DNA of 64,000 nt, from assembly GCA_002720855.1 (NCBI GenBank), contig PBIN01000005.1, forward strand, positions 124,001-188,000, in the 5' to 3' direction. Of this stretch, positions 15,350 to 24,602 are shown piece by piece. Source of the stretch: Rhodospirillaceae bacterium. Its GTDB lineage: Bacteria > Pseudomonadota > Alphaproteobacteria > MPNO01 > UBA2964. Numbering within the stretch: the first letter of the stretch is position 1; every line of letters begins with the position of its first letter. The position numbers were made by a program, and so were the translations under genes. A model generated the notes under the pieces. The model did not search any database, was not told the origin of the DNA, and saw only the letters and a list, made by a program, of their open reading frames with translations.

Positions 15350-17875
15350 TCACTCAGTAATGCGTTGCCACCAGCCGCGTTTTGCAGGCGTGGCCGCATT
15401 ATCCGCTGGCTCAGCAGCACCACCATTTGGCTCGCGAACGGGCTCAGGTTCATTTTCGCTCGTCACTGCAGTTGTCTCGCTGGGACTGTCCGCCGCCATT
15501 GGAACTTTTTCCGTCGGTTGTGACGATCCCGTATCACCAGCGTCGTCGTTGCTTTCAGGTGGAGAGGTATCCTCATTTTCTTCAGAGGATGTTTCTTCAT
15601 TTTTTTCTTTAGATGTACCTGACCGGGTTGAGCGCTGATTGCGGCGTCTACCGCCACGGCGACCGCGTCTGCGGCGACGCGCGGGCCGTTCTTCGGAGGT
15701 CTCTTCCTTATTTGTGTCCGCTTCAATGGACACATTTTCATCAGGTTGGTCCGTCTTGTTTTCTTCAGCCGCACTATCGTCTTTAGCTGATTTAGACGTA
15801 TCGTTCTTGCGGCGCCTTCTGGGGCGGCGCTTGCGTGTATTCTCTTTTGGTGGGTTCTCCGGCGCGGTTTCCGCGTTGTCTACAGTTGAGTCGATGACAA
15901 CGGCATCTTTTACTATTTCTTCAACCTCTCCGGAAGCGGACCGGCCCTGAAGCCTTTCAAGACGCATGTCTGGTGGTAATAGTTTGTCATCACCAAGAAC
16001 ACGAACTCTGAAATTATACCGGGTTTCGATCTGGGTCAGAGAATCCCGTTTCTGATTGAGAATGTAGAGAGCGATAGGTGTTGGCACTGTAACGGCGACT
16101 TCGCTGCTTCGATTGCGGATTCCTTCCTCCTCTACCGAACGCAAAACATGGACTGCAGTAGATTCAGTTGACCGGACATAACCTGATCCCGCGCAATGCA
16201 CGCAGGTTTCGGTACTGTTTTCGACGATACTTGGGCGCATGCGCTGCCGTGAAAGCTCGAACAATCCAAAATTGCTAATTCTTCCGAGCTGAATGCGGGC
16301 CCTGTCTGTTTTTACAGCCTCCTTGAGGCGCCGTTCCACGGAACGTTGATTGCGTGAGACGTCCATGTCGATGAAGTCGATAACAATCAGACCCGCCAAA
16401 TCACGTAGGCGGAGTTGCCGGGCGACTTCGCTCGCCGCTTCCAAATTCGTTTTATAGGCTGTTTCTTCGATATTCCGCTCACGGGTCGATCGTCCTGAGT
16501 TTACATCGATCGCCACGAGGGCTTCCGTTGGATTGATTACGATGTATCCACCCGACTTCAGCTGAACAACTGGACTATGCATTGATTCGAGTTGCGTCTC
16601 GACCTGATACCTGTGAAACAGCGGAATAGTCTCATCTCGATAAGGCTGCACGCGCTTGGCGTGACTTGGCATCATCATCCGCATCAACTTTTTACCGGCG
16701 GAATATGCATCATTTCCTTCGACAAGGATCTCTTCTATCTCGCGTGTATACAGATCGCGAATAGCCCGTTTTATCAGGTCGCCTTCTTCATATACGAGTG
16801 CTGGTGCTGCCGATTGAAGGGTAAGTTCGCGCACATTTTCCCAGAGACGTGTCAGATAATCGAAGTCTCGTTTAATTTCCGATTTGTTCCGCTCCATGCC
16901 CGCGGTGCGCATAATCACGCCCATTCCTTCGGGAACATCTAAATTCTTAAGCAAATCGCGAAGGCGACGTCGATCAGCCGTACTCGTAATTTTACGTGAG
17001 ACTCCGCCGCCGCTCCTCGACGTATTCGGCATCAAAACGCAATAGCGGCCTGCTAGAGACATGTAGGTTGTCAGCGCGGCGCCCTTATTTCCCCGCTCTT
17101 CCTTGACGACCTGTACCAGCAGAATCTGACGGCGTTTGATAACTTCCTGAATTTTGTAGCGACGCATCGGATTTTCGCGTCGTTCAGATTTCTTACTGTC
17201 GCTTTTAGTCTTCTTCGCCGCAGTGGCTTCTTCTTCAGCCTCATCCGCGTCATTCGCAGCGGCACTCTCTTCCTCTGTTTGTCCGGTGTCTGCAGTTTCA
17301 GGTGATTCTTCTGTGTTGCCTGATTTCTTGTCCTCTGAATCTGCCTCTTCTTCGGATTCGTCCTGGTCGGTAGAGGTTACTTCCTCCGTTTCTTGATCAG
17401 CAGGAGATTCCTCTGCTTCGACAGCACCGGCTTCAGCATCTCCTTTTTCTTCACTTTCATCCGTTTCTGCAGATTCAGAAGCGTCGTCATCTTCTATCGA
17501 TGCGTCATCTTCGCCATCGGCATTGGTTTCATCGACGTCGCCATCAATCTCATCGATATGTGCCTGTGCTGCAGAAGCATTTGCTTCAAACTGGGCGACG
17601 TCTCTCTTTAGCGCTTCTCGATCCTCTACCGGTATCTGGTAGTAGTCTGGATGAATTTCGCTAAAAGCCAGGAAACCGTGCCGATTCCCGCCAAAGTCCA
17701 CAAAAGCTGCCTGAAGAGAAGGCTCAACGCGGGTTACTTTTGCGAGATATATATTCCCTTTGAGCTGGGTCTTTGTTGACGTTTCTACGTCATATTCTTC
17801 TAATCGGTTGCCGCTGGTAATCACCACCCGGAGTTCCTCCGGATGCGTGCCATCAATTAGCATACGTTTCGTCAT
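15350..17875 (-). CDS. rne: Ribonuclease E
   Basis: An 841-residue RNase E/G-family endoribonuclease, core of the RNA degradosome. The S1 domain (about 35–90 and about 230–290, split by an insert) contains KGNIYLAKVTRVEPSLQAAFVDFGG. An acidic, Glu/Asp/Ser-rich insertion (about 95–225) interrupts it, as is typical in alphaproteobacteria. The catalytic DNase-I-like region follows with LVAIDVNSGRSTRERNIEETAYKTNLEAA and the metal-binding IDFIDMD. The zinc-link CVHCAGSGYV sits near residue 570. The C-terminal 200 residues are a low-complexity tail with Arg-rich blocks (RKRRPRRRRK, RRRRGRRGGRRR) that bind RNA. Confidence 0.97.
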   Translation of the reverse strand: MTKRMLIDGTHPEELRVVITSGNRLEEYDVETSTKTQLKGNIYLAKVTRVEPSLQAAFVDFGGNRHGFLAFSEIHPDYYQIPVEDREALKRDVAQFEANASAAQAHIDEIDGDVDETNADGEDDASIEDDDASESAETDESEEKGDAEAGAVEAEESPADQETEEVTSTDQDESEEEADSEDKKSGNTEESPETADTGQTEEESAAANDADEAEEEATAAKKTKSDSKKSERRENPMRRYKIQEVIKRRQILLVQVVKEERGNKGAALTTYMSLAGRYCVLMPNTSRSGGGVSRKITSTADRRRLRDLLKNLDVPEGMGVIMRTAGMERNKSEIKRDFDYLTRLWENVRELTLQSAAPALVYEEGDLIKRAIRDLYTREIEEILVEGNDAYSAGKKLMRMMMPSHAKRVQPYRDETIPLFHRYQVETQLESMHSPVVQLKSGGYIVINPTEALVAIDVNSGRSTRERNIEETAYKTNLEAASEVARQLRLRDLAGLIVIDFIDMDVSRNQRSVERRLKEAVKTDRARIQLGRISNFGLFELSRQRMRPSIVENSTETCVHCAGSGYVRSTESTAVHVLRSVEEEGIRNRSSEVAVTVPTPIALYILNQKRDSLTQIETRYNFRVRVLGDDKLLPPDMRLERLQGRSASGEVEEIVKDAVVIDSTVDNAETAPENPPKENTRKRRPRRRRKNDTSKSAKDDSAAEENKTDQPDENVSIEADTNKEETSEERPARRRRRGRRGGRRRNQRSTRSGTSKEKNEETSSEENEDTSPPESNDDAGDTGSSQPTEKVPMAADSPSETTAVTSENEPEPVREPNGGAAEPADNAATPAKRGWWQRITE

Positions 17876-18318
17876 GGAAACTGCATCTCCACGGTCGACG
17901 CGGACAGCCCGTGCGAACGTCGGGCGGCATCAGACCGTTGTTCTTCAAAGCCGGCGGCGCTTGCGTCAAACCAATATACCTTTGGAATACAAACTTCTTC
18001 CAAAGAGGGACGCATTTATGCGGCCGCTACGAACTTCAAGTTTCTCCAATTAAACTGTGAAATCAAAGCGCAATCCCACGGGTCGTAACAACGTGATGTT
18101 GTCTCGCCCGATTGTCGCGCTCCCAACAAAACGGAGGTCCGCAGGTCGGATGCTCACAGTCGTTCGCAACATCCATAGGATACGCGCACACGCGACTTTC
18201 TACAATCAGTATATTGTCCGAATTTCGCGACTATCGAATTTTTGGCTAATTTTTAAAGTGTTGTGATATCGTAATTTCGTTGATGATTTGCCTAAATAAC
18301 CCTATATCTGGCGGCGTC
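17876..18318. other. Divergent rne/amiC intergenic region
   Basis: About 440 bases between the divergent rne and amiC starts. No convincing gene is seen; short frames here lack coding character. The rne-proximal half should be the rne mRNA leader, which in other bacteria is a target of RNase E self-regulation, but I cannot show a conserved structure. The amiC-proximal 80 bases are AT-rich and probably hold its promoter. Confidence 0.5.
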
Positions 18319-19599
18319 ATGGCAACAAGCCACAATATCTTCTCATTTCGTACGCTTTTAGCGTATCTCCTTTTTGCAATGCTGCTTTGTGGAACGCAGG
18401 CCCGTAGTGCGGGCGCTATGCCTTCCGTAGATTCAGTTCGAATTGGAGATTACCCGCAAAAAACCCGGTTCGTTTTGGAACTCGATAAACCGGTAAAATT
18501 CAAAGCATTTACTCTTTCAAACCCAAATCGGGTGGTAATTGAGCTTCCGGAAGTGAGTTGGCGTATTAAGCCAAGAGATGTCAGGCGTGGCAAAAGAATA
18601 AAAGGATATAGGTTTGGTCGGTATCGTTCTGGCCAGACACGGGTCGTTTTAAACTTGAAATCGCCGGTCAAAATTTCGAAATCATTTGCATTGGGCCCCA
18701 ATGGAAAACGTGGTCATCGGGTGGTTCTTGATATTGTTTCTGTGCAATCAGTATCTGCTGGAAAGTCAAGCAAGCCGCAAGCAGTCACCAAGAAACCGGT
18801 ATCAAAAAAATTAGCAGCTAAACCGGTACCTAAAGCGAAAGTGGCGAAAATTTTTGCGAAGCCGAAAAAACCTACAAAAAAGATACAGCCGCGTCGTCCA
18901 AAACTACCGAGAGTAATTGTTATCGACCCTGGTCACGGTGGTGCCGACCCTGGTGCTCGGGGGCGCCGGGGAACGCAAGAAAAATGGCTTGTGTTGGAGC
19001 AATCCTTTGAGCTCAAGAGACAGCTTTTGTTGACCAGGCGATATCGCGTAATTATGACCCGTGAAAAAGACGTCTACATTCGTTTACGCAAGAGAATTGC
19101 AATTGCGCAGAAAGCGGGTGCAGACCTCTTTATCTCGATCCATGCCGATTCCATCGGCAATCGGCACGTGCGCGGTGGCTCCGTTTATACTTTATCCGAA
19201 CGGGCCTCAGACAAAGAAGCTGAAGCGTTGGCGCGTCGGGAGAACAAGTCAGACATCATCGGCGGCGTTGATTTGAACGACCAGAGTCAAACAGTTGCCA
19301 AGATTCTGATTGATCTAAGTCAAAGGTTGACCAAGAATAATTCTGTCACATTAGCAAAGCTTTTGGTCGGGCAACTGAGTAAACAAACTCGAATGTTGCG
19401 ACGCAAACATCGGTTTGCTGGCTTTGCAGTCCTCAAAGCGCCGGAAATTCCATCCGTACTCATTGAGATGGGTTATCTTTCGAACGCAAAAGAAGAAGTA
19501 TTGCTTCGCAGGTCATCGCATCGGCGCAAGATTGCCGGGGCAATCGTTCGCGCCATTGATCGTTATTTCGCCCGCCAGCAGGCATATAAACAGCCATAA
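18319..19599 (+). CDS. amiC: N-acetylmuramoyl-L-alanine amidase (AMIN + Amidase_3)
   Basis: A 426-residue periplasmic zinc amidase that cuts peptide stems from peptidoglycan during cell separation. A signal peptide (about 1–30) is followed by an AMIN domain (about 35–135, targeting to the septum), a Lys/Pro-rich linker (about 140–195), and an Amidase_3 domain. The zinc ligands are in VIDPGHGGADPGA, the Glu in GTQEKWLVLEQ and the His in LFISIHADS; the catalytic Glu is in LIEMGYLSN. ATG 18319 gives a normal signal peptide; an alternative ATG pair at 18280 would add 13 residues. PBP1A follows, a common pairing. Confidence 0.93.
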   Translation: MATSHNIFSFRTLLAYLLFAMLLCGTQARSAGAMPSVDSVRIGDYPQKTRFVLELDKPVKFKAFTLSNPNRVVIELPEVSWRIKPRDVRRGKRIKGYRFGRYRSGQTRVVLNLKSPVKISKSFALGPNGKRGHRVVLDIVSVQSVSAGKSSKPQAVTKKPVSKKLAAKPVPKAKVAKIFAKPKKPTKKIQPRRPKLPRVIVIDPGHGGADPGARGRRGTQEKWLVLEQSFELKRQLLLTRRYRVIMTREKDVYIRLRKRIAIAQKAGADLFISIHADSIGNRHVRGGSVYTLSERASDKEAEALARRENKSDIIGGVDLNDQSQTVAKILIDLSQRLTKNNSVTLAKLLVGQLSKQTRMLRRKHRFAGFAVLKAPEIPSVLIEMGYLSNAKEEVLLRRSSHRRKIAGAIVRAIDRYFARQQAYKQP

Positions 19600-19605
19600 A
19601 TCCGC

Positions 19606-19620
19606 CACTATCTGATAGTG
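19606..19620. promoter_or_regulatory. 15-base palindrome upstream of PBP1A
   Basis: CACTATC-T-GATAGTG is a perfect 7-base inverted repeat with a one-base centre, 7 bases after the amiC stop and 50 bases before the PBP1A start. The single-base centre does not suit an RNA hairpin, so a dimeric protein binding site is the more likely reading if it is functional. Repeats of this size are expected a few times by chance in 64 kb. Confidence 0.2.
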
Positions 19621-19669
19621 TATTATAGTCGTGTCGACAGCTTTGTCGGGTGGACGGTAGTATTCGCAA

Positions 19670-22126
19670 ATGAAGAAGGTTTTGAAATTTTTTGCGGCAG
19701 TCACCGCTATATGTCTCCTATTGGGGGTAATTGGGGCCATCGCGGTTGTTGGTGTGTTCTGGCACTACGGCAGAGGTTTGCCAGACTACAAACAGCTCGC
19801 GAGTTACGAGCCGCCCACGGTAACGCGCATTCACGCTGGAGACGGAAGTCTTCTTGCCGAATTTGCACGGGAAAAGCGTGCATTTGTCCCCATTGGCGCT
19901 ATTCCCAAAATGGTTGTGAAGGCATTTCTATCGGCGGAAGACAAAAAGTTTTACGAACATGCAGGCATAGATTTCGTCGGAATTGTCCGCGCTGTAATTA
20001 CCAACCTTAAACGTCTGGGGACCAATCAGCGCCCGGTGGGCGCTTCCACGATTACGCAGCAAGTGGCCAAGAACTTTCTTCTGACGAACGAAGTGTCAAT
20101 TGACCGAAAAATAAAAGAAGCCATTCTCGCATTTCGCATTGAGCGGGCACTGACCAAAGATCGAATACTGGAGCTCTACCTTAACGAAATTTATCTGGGG
20201 CTCGGTTCCTACGGTGTTGCAGCGGCGGCGCTGAATTATTTTGATCGATCACTGGACGAGCTGACGCTCCCCGAGATCGCTTACATTGCCGGTCTTCCGA
20301 AAGCCCCAAACAATTACCATCCAACACGCCGTCCCGATGCGGCGAAAATTCGGCGCAACTATGTAATAGGCCGCATGTTGGATGACGGATACATAACGGC
20401 GGAAATGGCAGAAGCTGCGAGGACAGCGTCTCTCGTGGTCAGACAACGGACCGGGGCCGCTGTTGCGCAAGCTGATTACTTTGTGGAGGAGGTTCGCCGT
20501 GAACTTACAGATCGTTATGGCGACAGAAATCTGTACGGCGGCGGGCTGTCCGTAAGAACCACCCTTGATCCGCGTTTGCAGCGTATTGCCGAAAAAGCAT
20601 TGCGGGACGGGCTGGTTGCCTATGATCGGAGACATGGATGGCGCGGTCCGTTGACTCGGCTCGATACGGCAAACGATTGGCGGCGAACGTTAGACAAGGT
20701 TCCGCTACCGGAGGGACTTGCCGAGGCGCGGCCAGATTGGAGAAAGGCGCTCGTTCTTTCTGTGGAGAAGACAATGGCAAAGATTGGTTTGTCTGATGGT
20801 ACGCGTGGTCAGATTGAACTCAAACATCTGAAATGGGCGCGTGCCTGGCAAAAAGATCAAAAACGTGGGCCGTCCATAAAAAGCCCCGCAGACGTTCTTC
20901 AGGTACTGGATGTTGTTTTAGTTGAAAGACTTAAAGCCGATAAGGACGGTAAAGAACCGCCTAGTGGTGCATTTGGGTTGCGGCAAATTCCCGATATCGA
21001 AGGTGCAATTGTAGCTGCCGATCCCCACACCGGCCGAATTTTGGCGATGAGTGGAGGATTCACCTACGCACGGAGTGAGTACAATCGGGCCACTCAGGCC
21101 AAACGGCAACCTGGATCTGCCTTTAAACCGTTTGTGTATCTGGCAGCGATGGATAACGGGTATACACCGTCTAGCATCGTTCTCGATGCGCCTTTTGTTG
21201 TTGATCAGGGGCCGGGCATCGGTTTGTGGAAACCTGCGAACTACACCAAAAAGTTCTATGGTCCGAGCCCCCTTCGGTTAGGCATAGAAAAATCACGCAA
21301 CTTAATGACGGTCCGTCTCGCGCAGGTGATCGGTATGGAGACGGTCGCCGAGTATGCAGAACGCTTTGGCATATCCCGTGAAATGCCGGAAATGTTGTCC
21401 ATGTCTTTGGGGGCAGCAGAGACCACATTACTTGATTTAACCACCGCCTACGCAATGCTGGTGAATGGCGGAAAAAGGATCATACCGACACTGATTGACC
21501 GTGTTCAGGACCGCAATGGCCGAACGGTATTTCGGCACGAAAAGCGTTTGTGTTCGTATTGCAGCAATATTCAGTGGGACGGACAGCCGGTTCCGCTCGT
21601 TCCTGATAATCGTCAGGAAGTGGCTGATCCCCGCAGTGCCTACCAGGTTGTGTCGATGCTGGAAGGGGTTGTTCAGCGCGGAACGGGTATACGTATTAGA
21701 GCCGTCGGAAAGCCGCTGGGCGGTAAGACGGGCACAACGAATAAAAGTGTTGATACCTGGTTTATCGGATTCTCACCTGATTTAGCCGTCGGCGTATTTG
21801 CCGGGTTTGATCAACCTCGTCCCCTCGGCAAGCGAGAAACGGGGTCATCTGTCGCCGTACCCATATTTCGAGACTTTATGGCTGCGGCACTAAAGGACAA
21901 ACCGCCAATACCTTTCCGGATACCAAAGGGGGTACGGCTGGTTCGTGTCGATGCTACATCCGGCAAGCTTGCGCGGCCGGGTGATAGAAAAGTTATTTTG
22001 GAAGCCTTCAAGGCGGGGACGGAACCGAAGGCTGAAACTGCGGCGTCTGGTGTTTCCACGTCAAACCCGACAACGATACCAAGTAATTCTTCGTCTCCGC
22101 TTGGCGATGTAAGAGGTTTGTATTAG
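19670..22126 (+). CDS. mrcA: Penicillin-binding protein 1A (bifunctional transglycosylase/transpeptidase)
   Basis: An 818-residue class A PBP building septal/lateral peptidoglycan. A cytoplasmic tip and one membrane helix (about 7–31) precede a GT51 domain with EDKKFYEHAGIDFVGIVRA (catalytic Glu), RPVGASTITQQVAKNFLL and KIKEAILAFRIERALTKDRILELYLNEIYLG. An OB-like linker follows (about 330–430). The transpeptidase domain has SAFKPFVYLAAM (SxxK nucleophile), the SRN motif in EKSRNLMT, and KTGTTN. Its length and order match proteobacterial PBP1A. It follows amiC at 70 bases. Confidence 0.96.
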   Translation: MKKVLKFFAAVTAICLLLGVIGAIAVVGVFWHYGRGLPDYKQLASYEPPTVTRIHAGDGSLLAEFAREKRAFVPIGAIPKMVVKAFLSAEDKKFYEHAGIDFVGIVRAVITNLKRLGTNQRPVGASTITQQVAKNFLLTNEVSIDRKIKEAILAFRIERALTKDRILELYLNEIYLGLGSYGVAAAALNYFDRSLDELTLPEIAYIAGLPKAPNNYHPTRRPDAAKIRRNYVIGRMLDDGYITAEMAEAARTASLVVRQRTGAAVAQADYFVEEVRRELTDRYGDRNLYGGGLSVRTTLDPRLQRIAEKALRDGLVAYDRRHGWRGPLTRLDTANDWRRTLDKVPLPEGLAEARPDWRKALVLSVEKTMAKIGLSDGTRGQIELKHLKWARAWQKDQKRGPSIKSPADVLQVLDVVLVERLKADKDGKEPPSGAFGLRQIPDIEGAIVAADPHTGRILAMSGGFTYARSEYNRATQAKRQPGSAFKPFVYLAAMDNGYTPSSIVLDAPFVVDQGPGIGLWKPANYTKKFYGPSPLRLGIEKSRNLMTVRLAQVIGMETVAEYAERFGISREMPEMLSMSLGAAETTLLDLTTAYAMLVNGGKRIIPTLIDRVQDRNGRTVFRHEKRLCSYCSNIQWDGQPVPLVPDNRQEVADPRSAYQVVSMLEGVVQRGTGIRIRAVGKPLGGKTGTTNKSVDTWFIGFSPDLAVGVFAGFDQPRPLGKRETGSSVAVPIFRDFMAAALKDKPPIPFRIPKGVRLVRVDATSGKLARPGDRKVILEAFKAGTEPKAETAASGVSTSNPTTIPSNSSSPLGDVRGLY

Positions 22127-22183
22127 CTTGCGCCGCGGCTGACCAGATTCAGTCAATTTGGCAGAAATCTTAGGTATGAGTTG

Positions 22184-23315
22184 ATGCGTGCGGAAACCCA
22201 AACATTAATTGATGAAATCAGGCAGTCTGTTGTACTGCTAAGGAGGCATCTTTGACTGGGACAACGCTCTCAGACGCCTAGACGAACTCAATGCAGAAGC
22301 CGAAGACCCTGAACTCTGGTCCGATCAGGCCAAAGCGCAGGCCGTCATGCGTGAGAGAACTCACCTTGAACAATCAATCGAAGAAGTAACAGCCATCGAG
22401 CAGGAGCTCGAAGATAGCATTACGCTTATCGAGCTCGGAGAGGCAGAGGGCGACGATAGCGTTTTGGATGAAGCAGATGCGATTTTGGAACCTTTGAGGG
22501 TACGCGCTGCAAAGCGCGAGCTTGAGACTTTGCTCTCGGGTGAAGCAGACAGCAATGATTGTTTTCTGGAAATCCATGCTGGTGCAGGTGGAACGGAGTC
22601 CCAGGATTGGGCGCAAATGCTGACGCGAATGTATGTTCGTTGGGCGGAAGCGCATGGGTATAAAGTGGAATGGCTTGAGGAAAGCCCGGGCGAAGAAGCA
22701 GGGATAAAATCCGCGACGATCAAGATTGCCGGGCACAACGCATATGGCTGGCTAAAGACAGAGAGTGGTGTGCACCGACTTGTCCGAATTTCGCCTTACG
22801 ATTCCAATGCTCGTCGTCATACCAGCTTTTCAAGCGCGTGGGTTTATCCGGTTATCGATGACTCGATTGAAGTTGATGTCGAGGATAAGGACCTTCGCGT
22901 TGATACCTACCGTGCGTCTGGTGCTGGGGGACAGCACGTCAACAAAACCGATAGCGCTATCCGAATTACCCATATTCCAACCGGCATCGTTGTGCAGTGT
23001 CAGAATGATCGTTCACAACATCGCAACCGCGCTGCTGCCATGGACATGTTGCGGGCTCGACTTTATGAGCGGGAATTACAGATTAGAGAAGAGCAGGCAC
23101 AAGCTGAACATGATGCTAAAACGGAGATTGGCTGGGGACATCAAATACGCTCCTATGTGTTGCAGCCCTATCAGATGGTAAAGGATCTTAGGACCGAAAT
23201 CGAAACAAGTAATACGCAGGCCGTTCTTGACGGCGATCTTGATGATTTTATGGCAGCATCGTTAGCGCAACGCGTGGGCGCAAATGCGGACAACGATACG
23301 GAGATTGAAGGATGA
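22184..23315 (+). CDS. prfB: Peptide chain release factor 2, expressed by programmed +1 frameshift
   Basis: RF2 reads UAA and UGA stop codons. Twenty-three codons from ATG 22184 end at an in-frame TGA (22253–22255). The downstream frame resumes at GAC 22254 after skipping T22253, giving 376 residues. The join is the classical RF2 self-regulatory site (CTT TGA C behind AGGAGG). The codon-recognition tripeptide region reads SPYDS (SPF in E. coli; SPY is, as I recall, common in alphaproteobacteria). The catalytic GGQ loop is [17 protein letters not shown]. The C-terminus ends in TEIEG; the stop overlaps the bolA ATG. Calling only the larger frame from 22347 would miss the true N-terminus. Confidence 0.96.
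22241..22256 (+). promoter_or_regulatory. Programmed +1 frameshift site in prfB
   Basis: AGGAGG (22241–22246), three bases, then CTTTGAC (22250–22256): an internal Shine–Dalgarno placed just before the slippery CTT and the UGA stop. This matches the known RF2 autoregulatory arrangement. When RF2 is scarce, UGA decoding is slow and the ribosome slips +1 to read GAC; when RF2 is plentiful, translation stops after 23 codons. Confidence 0.95.
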
Positions 23316-23632
23316 TTGTACAAAGGTCTATCGAAGACAAACTTCAGAGACAGCTCGATCCGTCATTTAGTCAGGTGCTCAATGAAAGCCATATGCATAG
23401 TGTGCCGCCAAATTCCGAAACGCATTTCAAAGTAATTGTCGTTTCCGAAGCCTTTGCCGGAAAGACGCGTGTGGCCAGGCATCAATTGGTCAACGGTATT
23501 CTGGCAGATGAAATAGCGGGCCCCGTCCACGCACTCTCAATACAGGCGCACACTGGTGCTGAATGGCAGGAAAGGGAAGGCGCCGTTTTAGACTCCCCCG
23601 ATTGCGCGAGTGCGAACAAAGCGAGCGCTTAG
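23312..23632 (+). CDS. bolA: BolA family protein
   Basis: A 106-residue BolA/IbaG-fold protein, which partners monothiol glutaredoxins in iron–sulfur handling. The central segment (about residues 35–85) has [31 protein letters not shown] followed by [14 protein letters not shown], with the conserved C-terminal-helix pattern and His residues that can bind a cluster. It starts at ATG 23312, overlapping the prfB stop as ATGA, so it is translationally coupled. Its stop directly abuts the convergent RAYT-like stop. Confidence 0.93.
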   Translation: MIVQRSIEDKLQRQLDPSFSQVLNESHMHSVPPNSETHFKVIVVSEAFAGKTRVARHQLVNGILADEIAGPVHALSIQAHTGAEWQEREGAVLDSPDCASANKASA

Positions 23633-24556
23633 CTAAAGCAAATAAGTAAGGCCGCTGCCCCACGGAAAAGCGCTGCCAATACCTCCCTGGTTTTCAATTG
23701 ATCGTTGGATTTGCGATATACGGCCCTGCGAAACGCCGGCCATCGTAGCAACTTCTTTTAATGGCAGATTGCTCGCGCGTCGCAATAAATAGACAGTTGC
23801 CTTAAAAGCAGCTGGATCTGCTTTTCGGTCCAGCAAAACTTCCATTAAAGTTCCGCTTGCGTGCGCCACGGATTGCATAACTTTGTCAGGCGTCGGTCGC
23901 GTTGGGTCAGCGACTTTGGCGGCAACTTGATCGAGTGGCAGGCCGCGAATGCGTTCGGCAATATCTTCCAAAAATGTCTCGTCCCCAAGATAATGACCGG
24001 CGCGCAAGTTCTCCCATGGGGAAGGGGCGCCAAGTCCTTTCTCCACATACTCATGCCAGGCTTTCCCAGACCCTATTTGGTTGCGGAGCCACTCTCGGTG
24101 AAGCCACGCCGGTTGCTCACTGTCGAAACCCTGATAGCTGGACCAACGCCAATGATCGACCCGGTTCACGGCTTGCAATCTTACCGGTTTCAAAACGACA
24201 TGGCGACACACCTCTAGAAGATGCCGCTCTTTTTGCAGGATGATCGACTTATAGCGGCCATAAAATAAATGTCCGCGTTGGTCATACTGGCGCCCAAACC
24301 ATTGAGAATACGCCATATTTAGACGGCCCATTCCGCGCCCAAGGTTTGGTTCGGGCGTCTCCAGAACGAGATGATAATGATCTTCCAACAGACAATAAGC
24401 GTGGCAAATCCACCTGTGTTGTTGAATTTCCCGGGCTAAAAAGTTCAGAAACTGGTTGCCATCAGCAATATTGGTAAAGAGTTGTTGCCGCGCGTTCGCT
24501 CGGGCCGTTATGTGATAAACAGCCCCGGAAAACTCTAATCGTAGCGGGCGAGACAT
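23633..24556 (-). CDS. REP-associated Y1 transposase-like protein (RAYT), catalytic Tyr replaced
   Basis: A 307-residue protein of the IS200/REP-associated tyrosine transposase family. It has SRPLRLEFSGAVYHITAR at the N-terminus, the HUH-type metal motif as EDHYHLVLETP (about 60–70), and GRGMGRLNMAYSQWFGRQYDQRGHLFYGRYKS. The segment that carries the nucleophile in relatives (RY-I-x-L-N-P-V-R) reads RHVVLKPVR, so Tyr is His. The C-terminal 90 residues contain a DnaA-like/HTH segment (LPLKEVATMAGVSQGRISQIQ), as in long RAYTs. No REP palindromes were recognised nearby. It is probably immobile or domesticated. It is single copy in the window and convergent with bolA. Confidence 0.88.
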   Translation of the reverse strand: MSRPLRLEFSGAVYHITARANARQQLFTNIADGNQFLNFLAREIQQHRWICHAYCLLEDHYHLVLETPEPNLGRGMGRLNMAYSQWFGRQYDQRGHLFYGRYKSIILQKERHLLEVCRHVVLKPVRLQAVNRVDHWRWSSYQGFDSEQPAWLHREWLRNQIGSGKAWHEYVEKGLGAPSPWENLRAGHYLGDETFLEDIAERIRGLPLDQVAAKVADPTRPTPDKVMQSVAHASGTLMEVLLDRKADPAAFKATVYLLRRASNLPLKEVATMAGVSQGRISQIQRSIENQGGIGSAFPWGSGLTYLL

Positions 24557-24602
24557 AACTTAGCATACCCGAATCACAATTAATAAGTAAAGTGATGACC
24601 CT

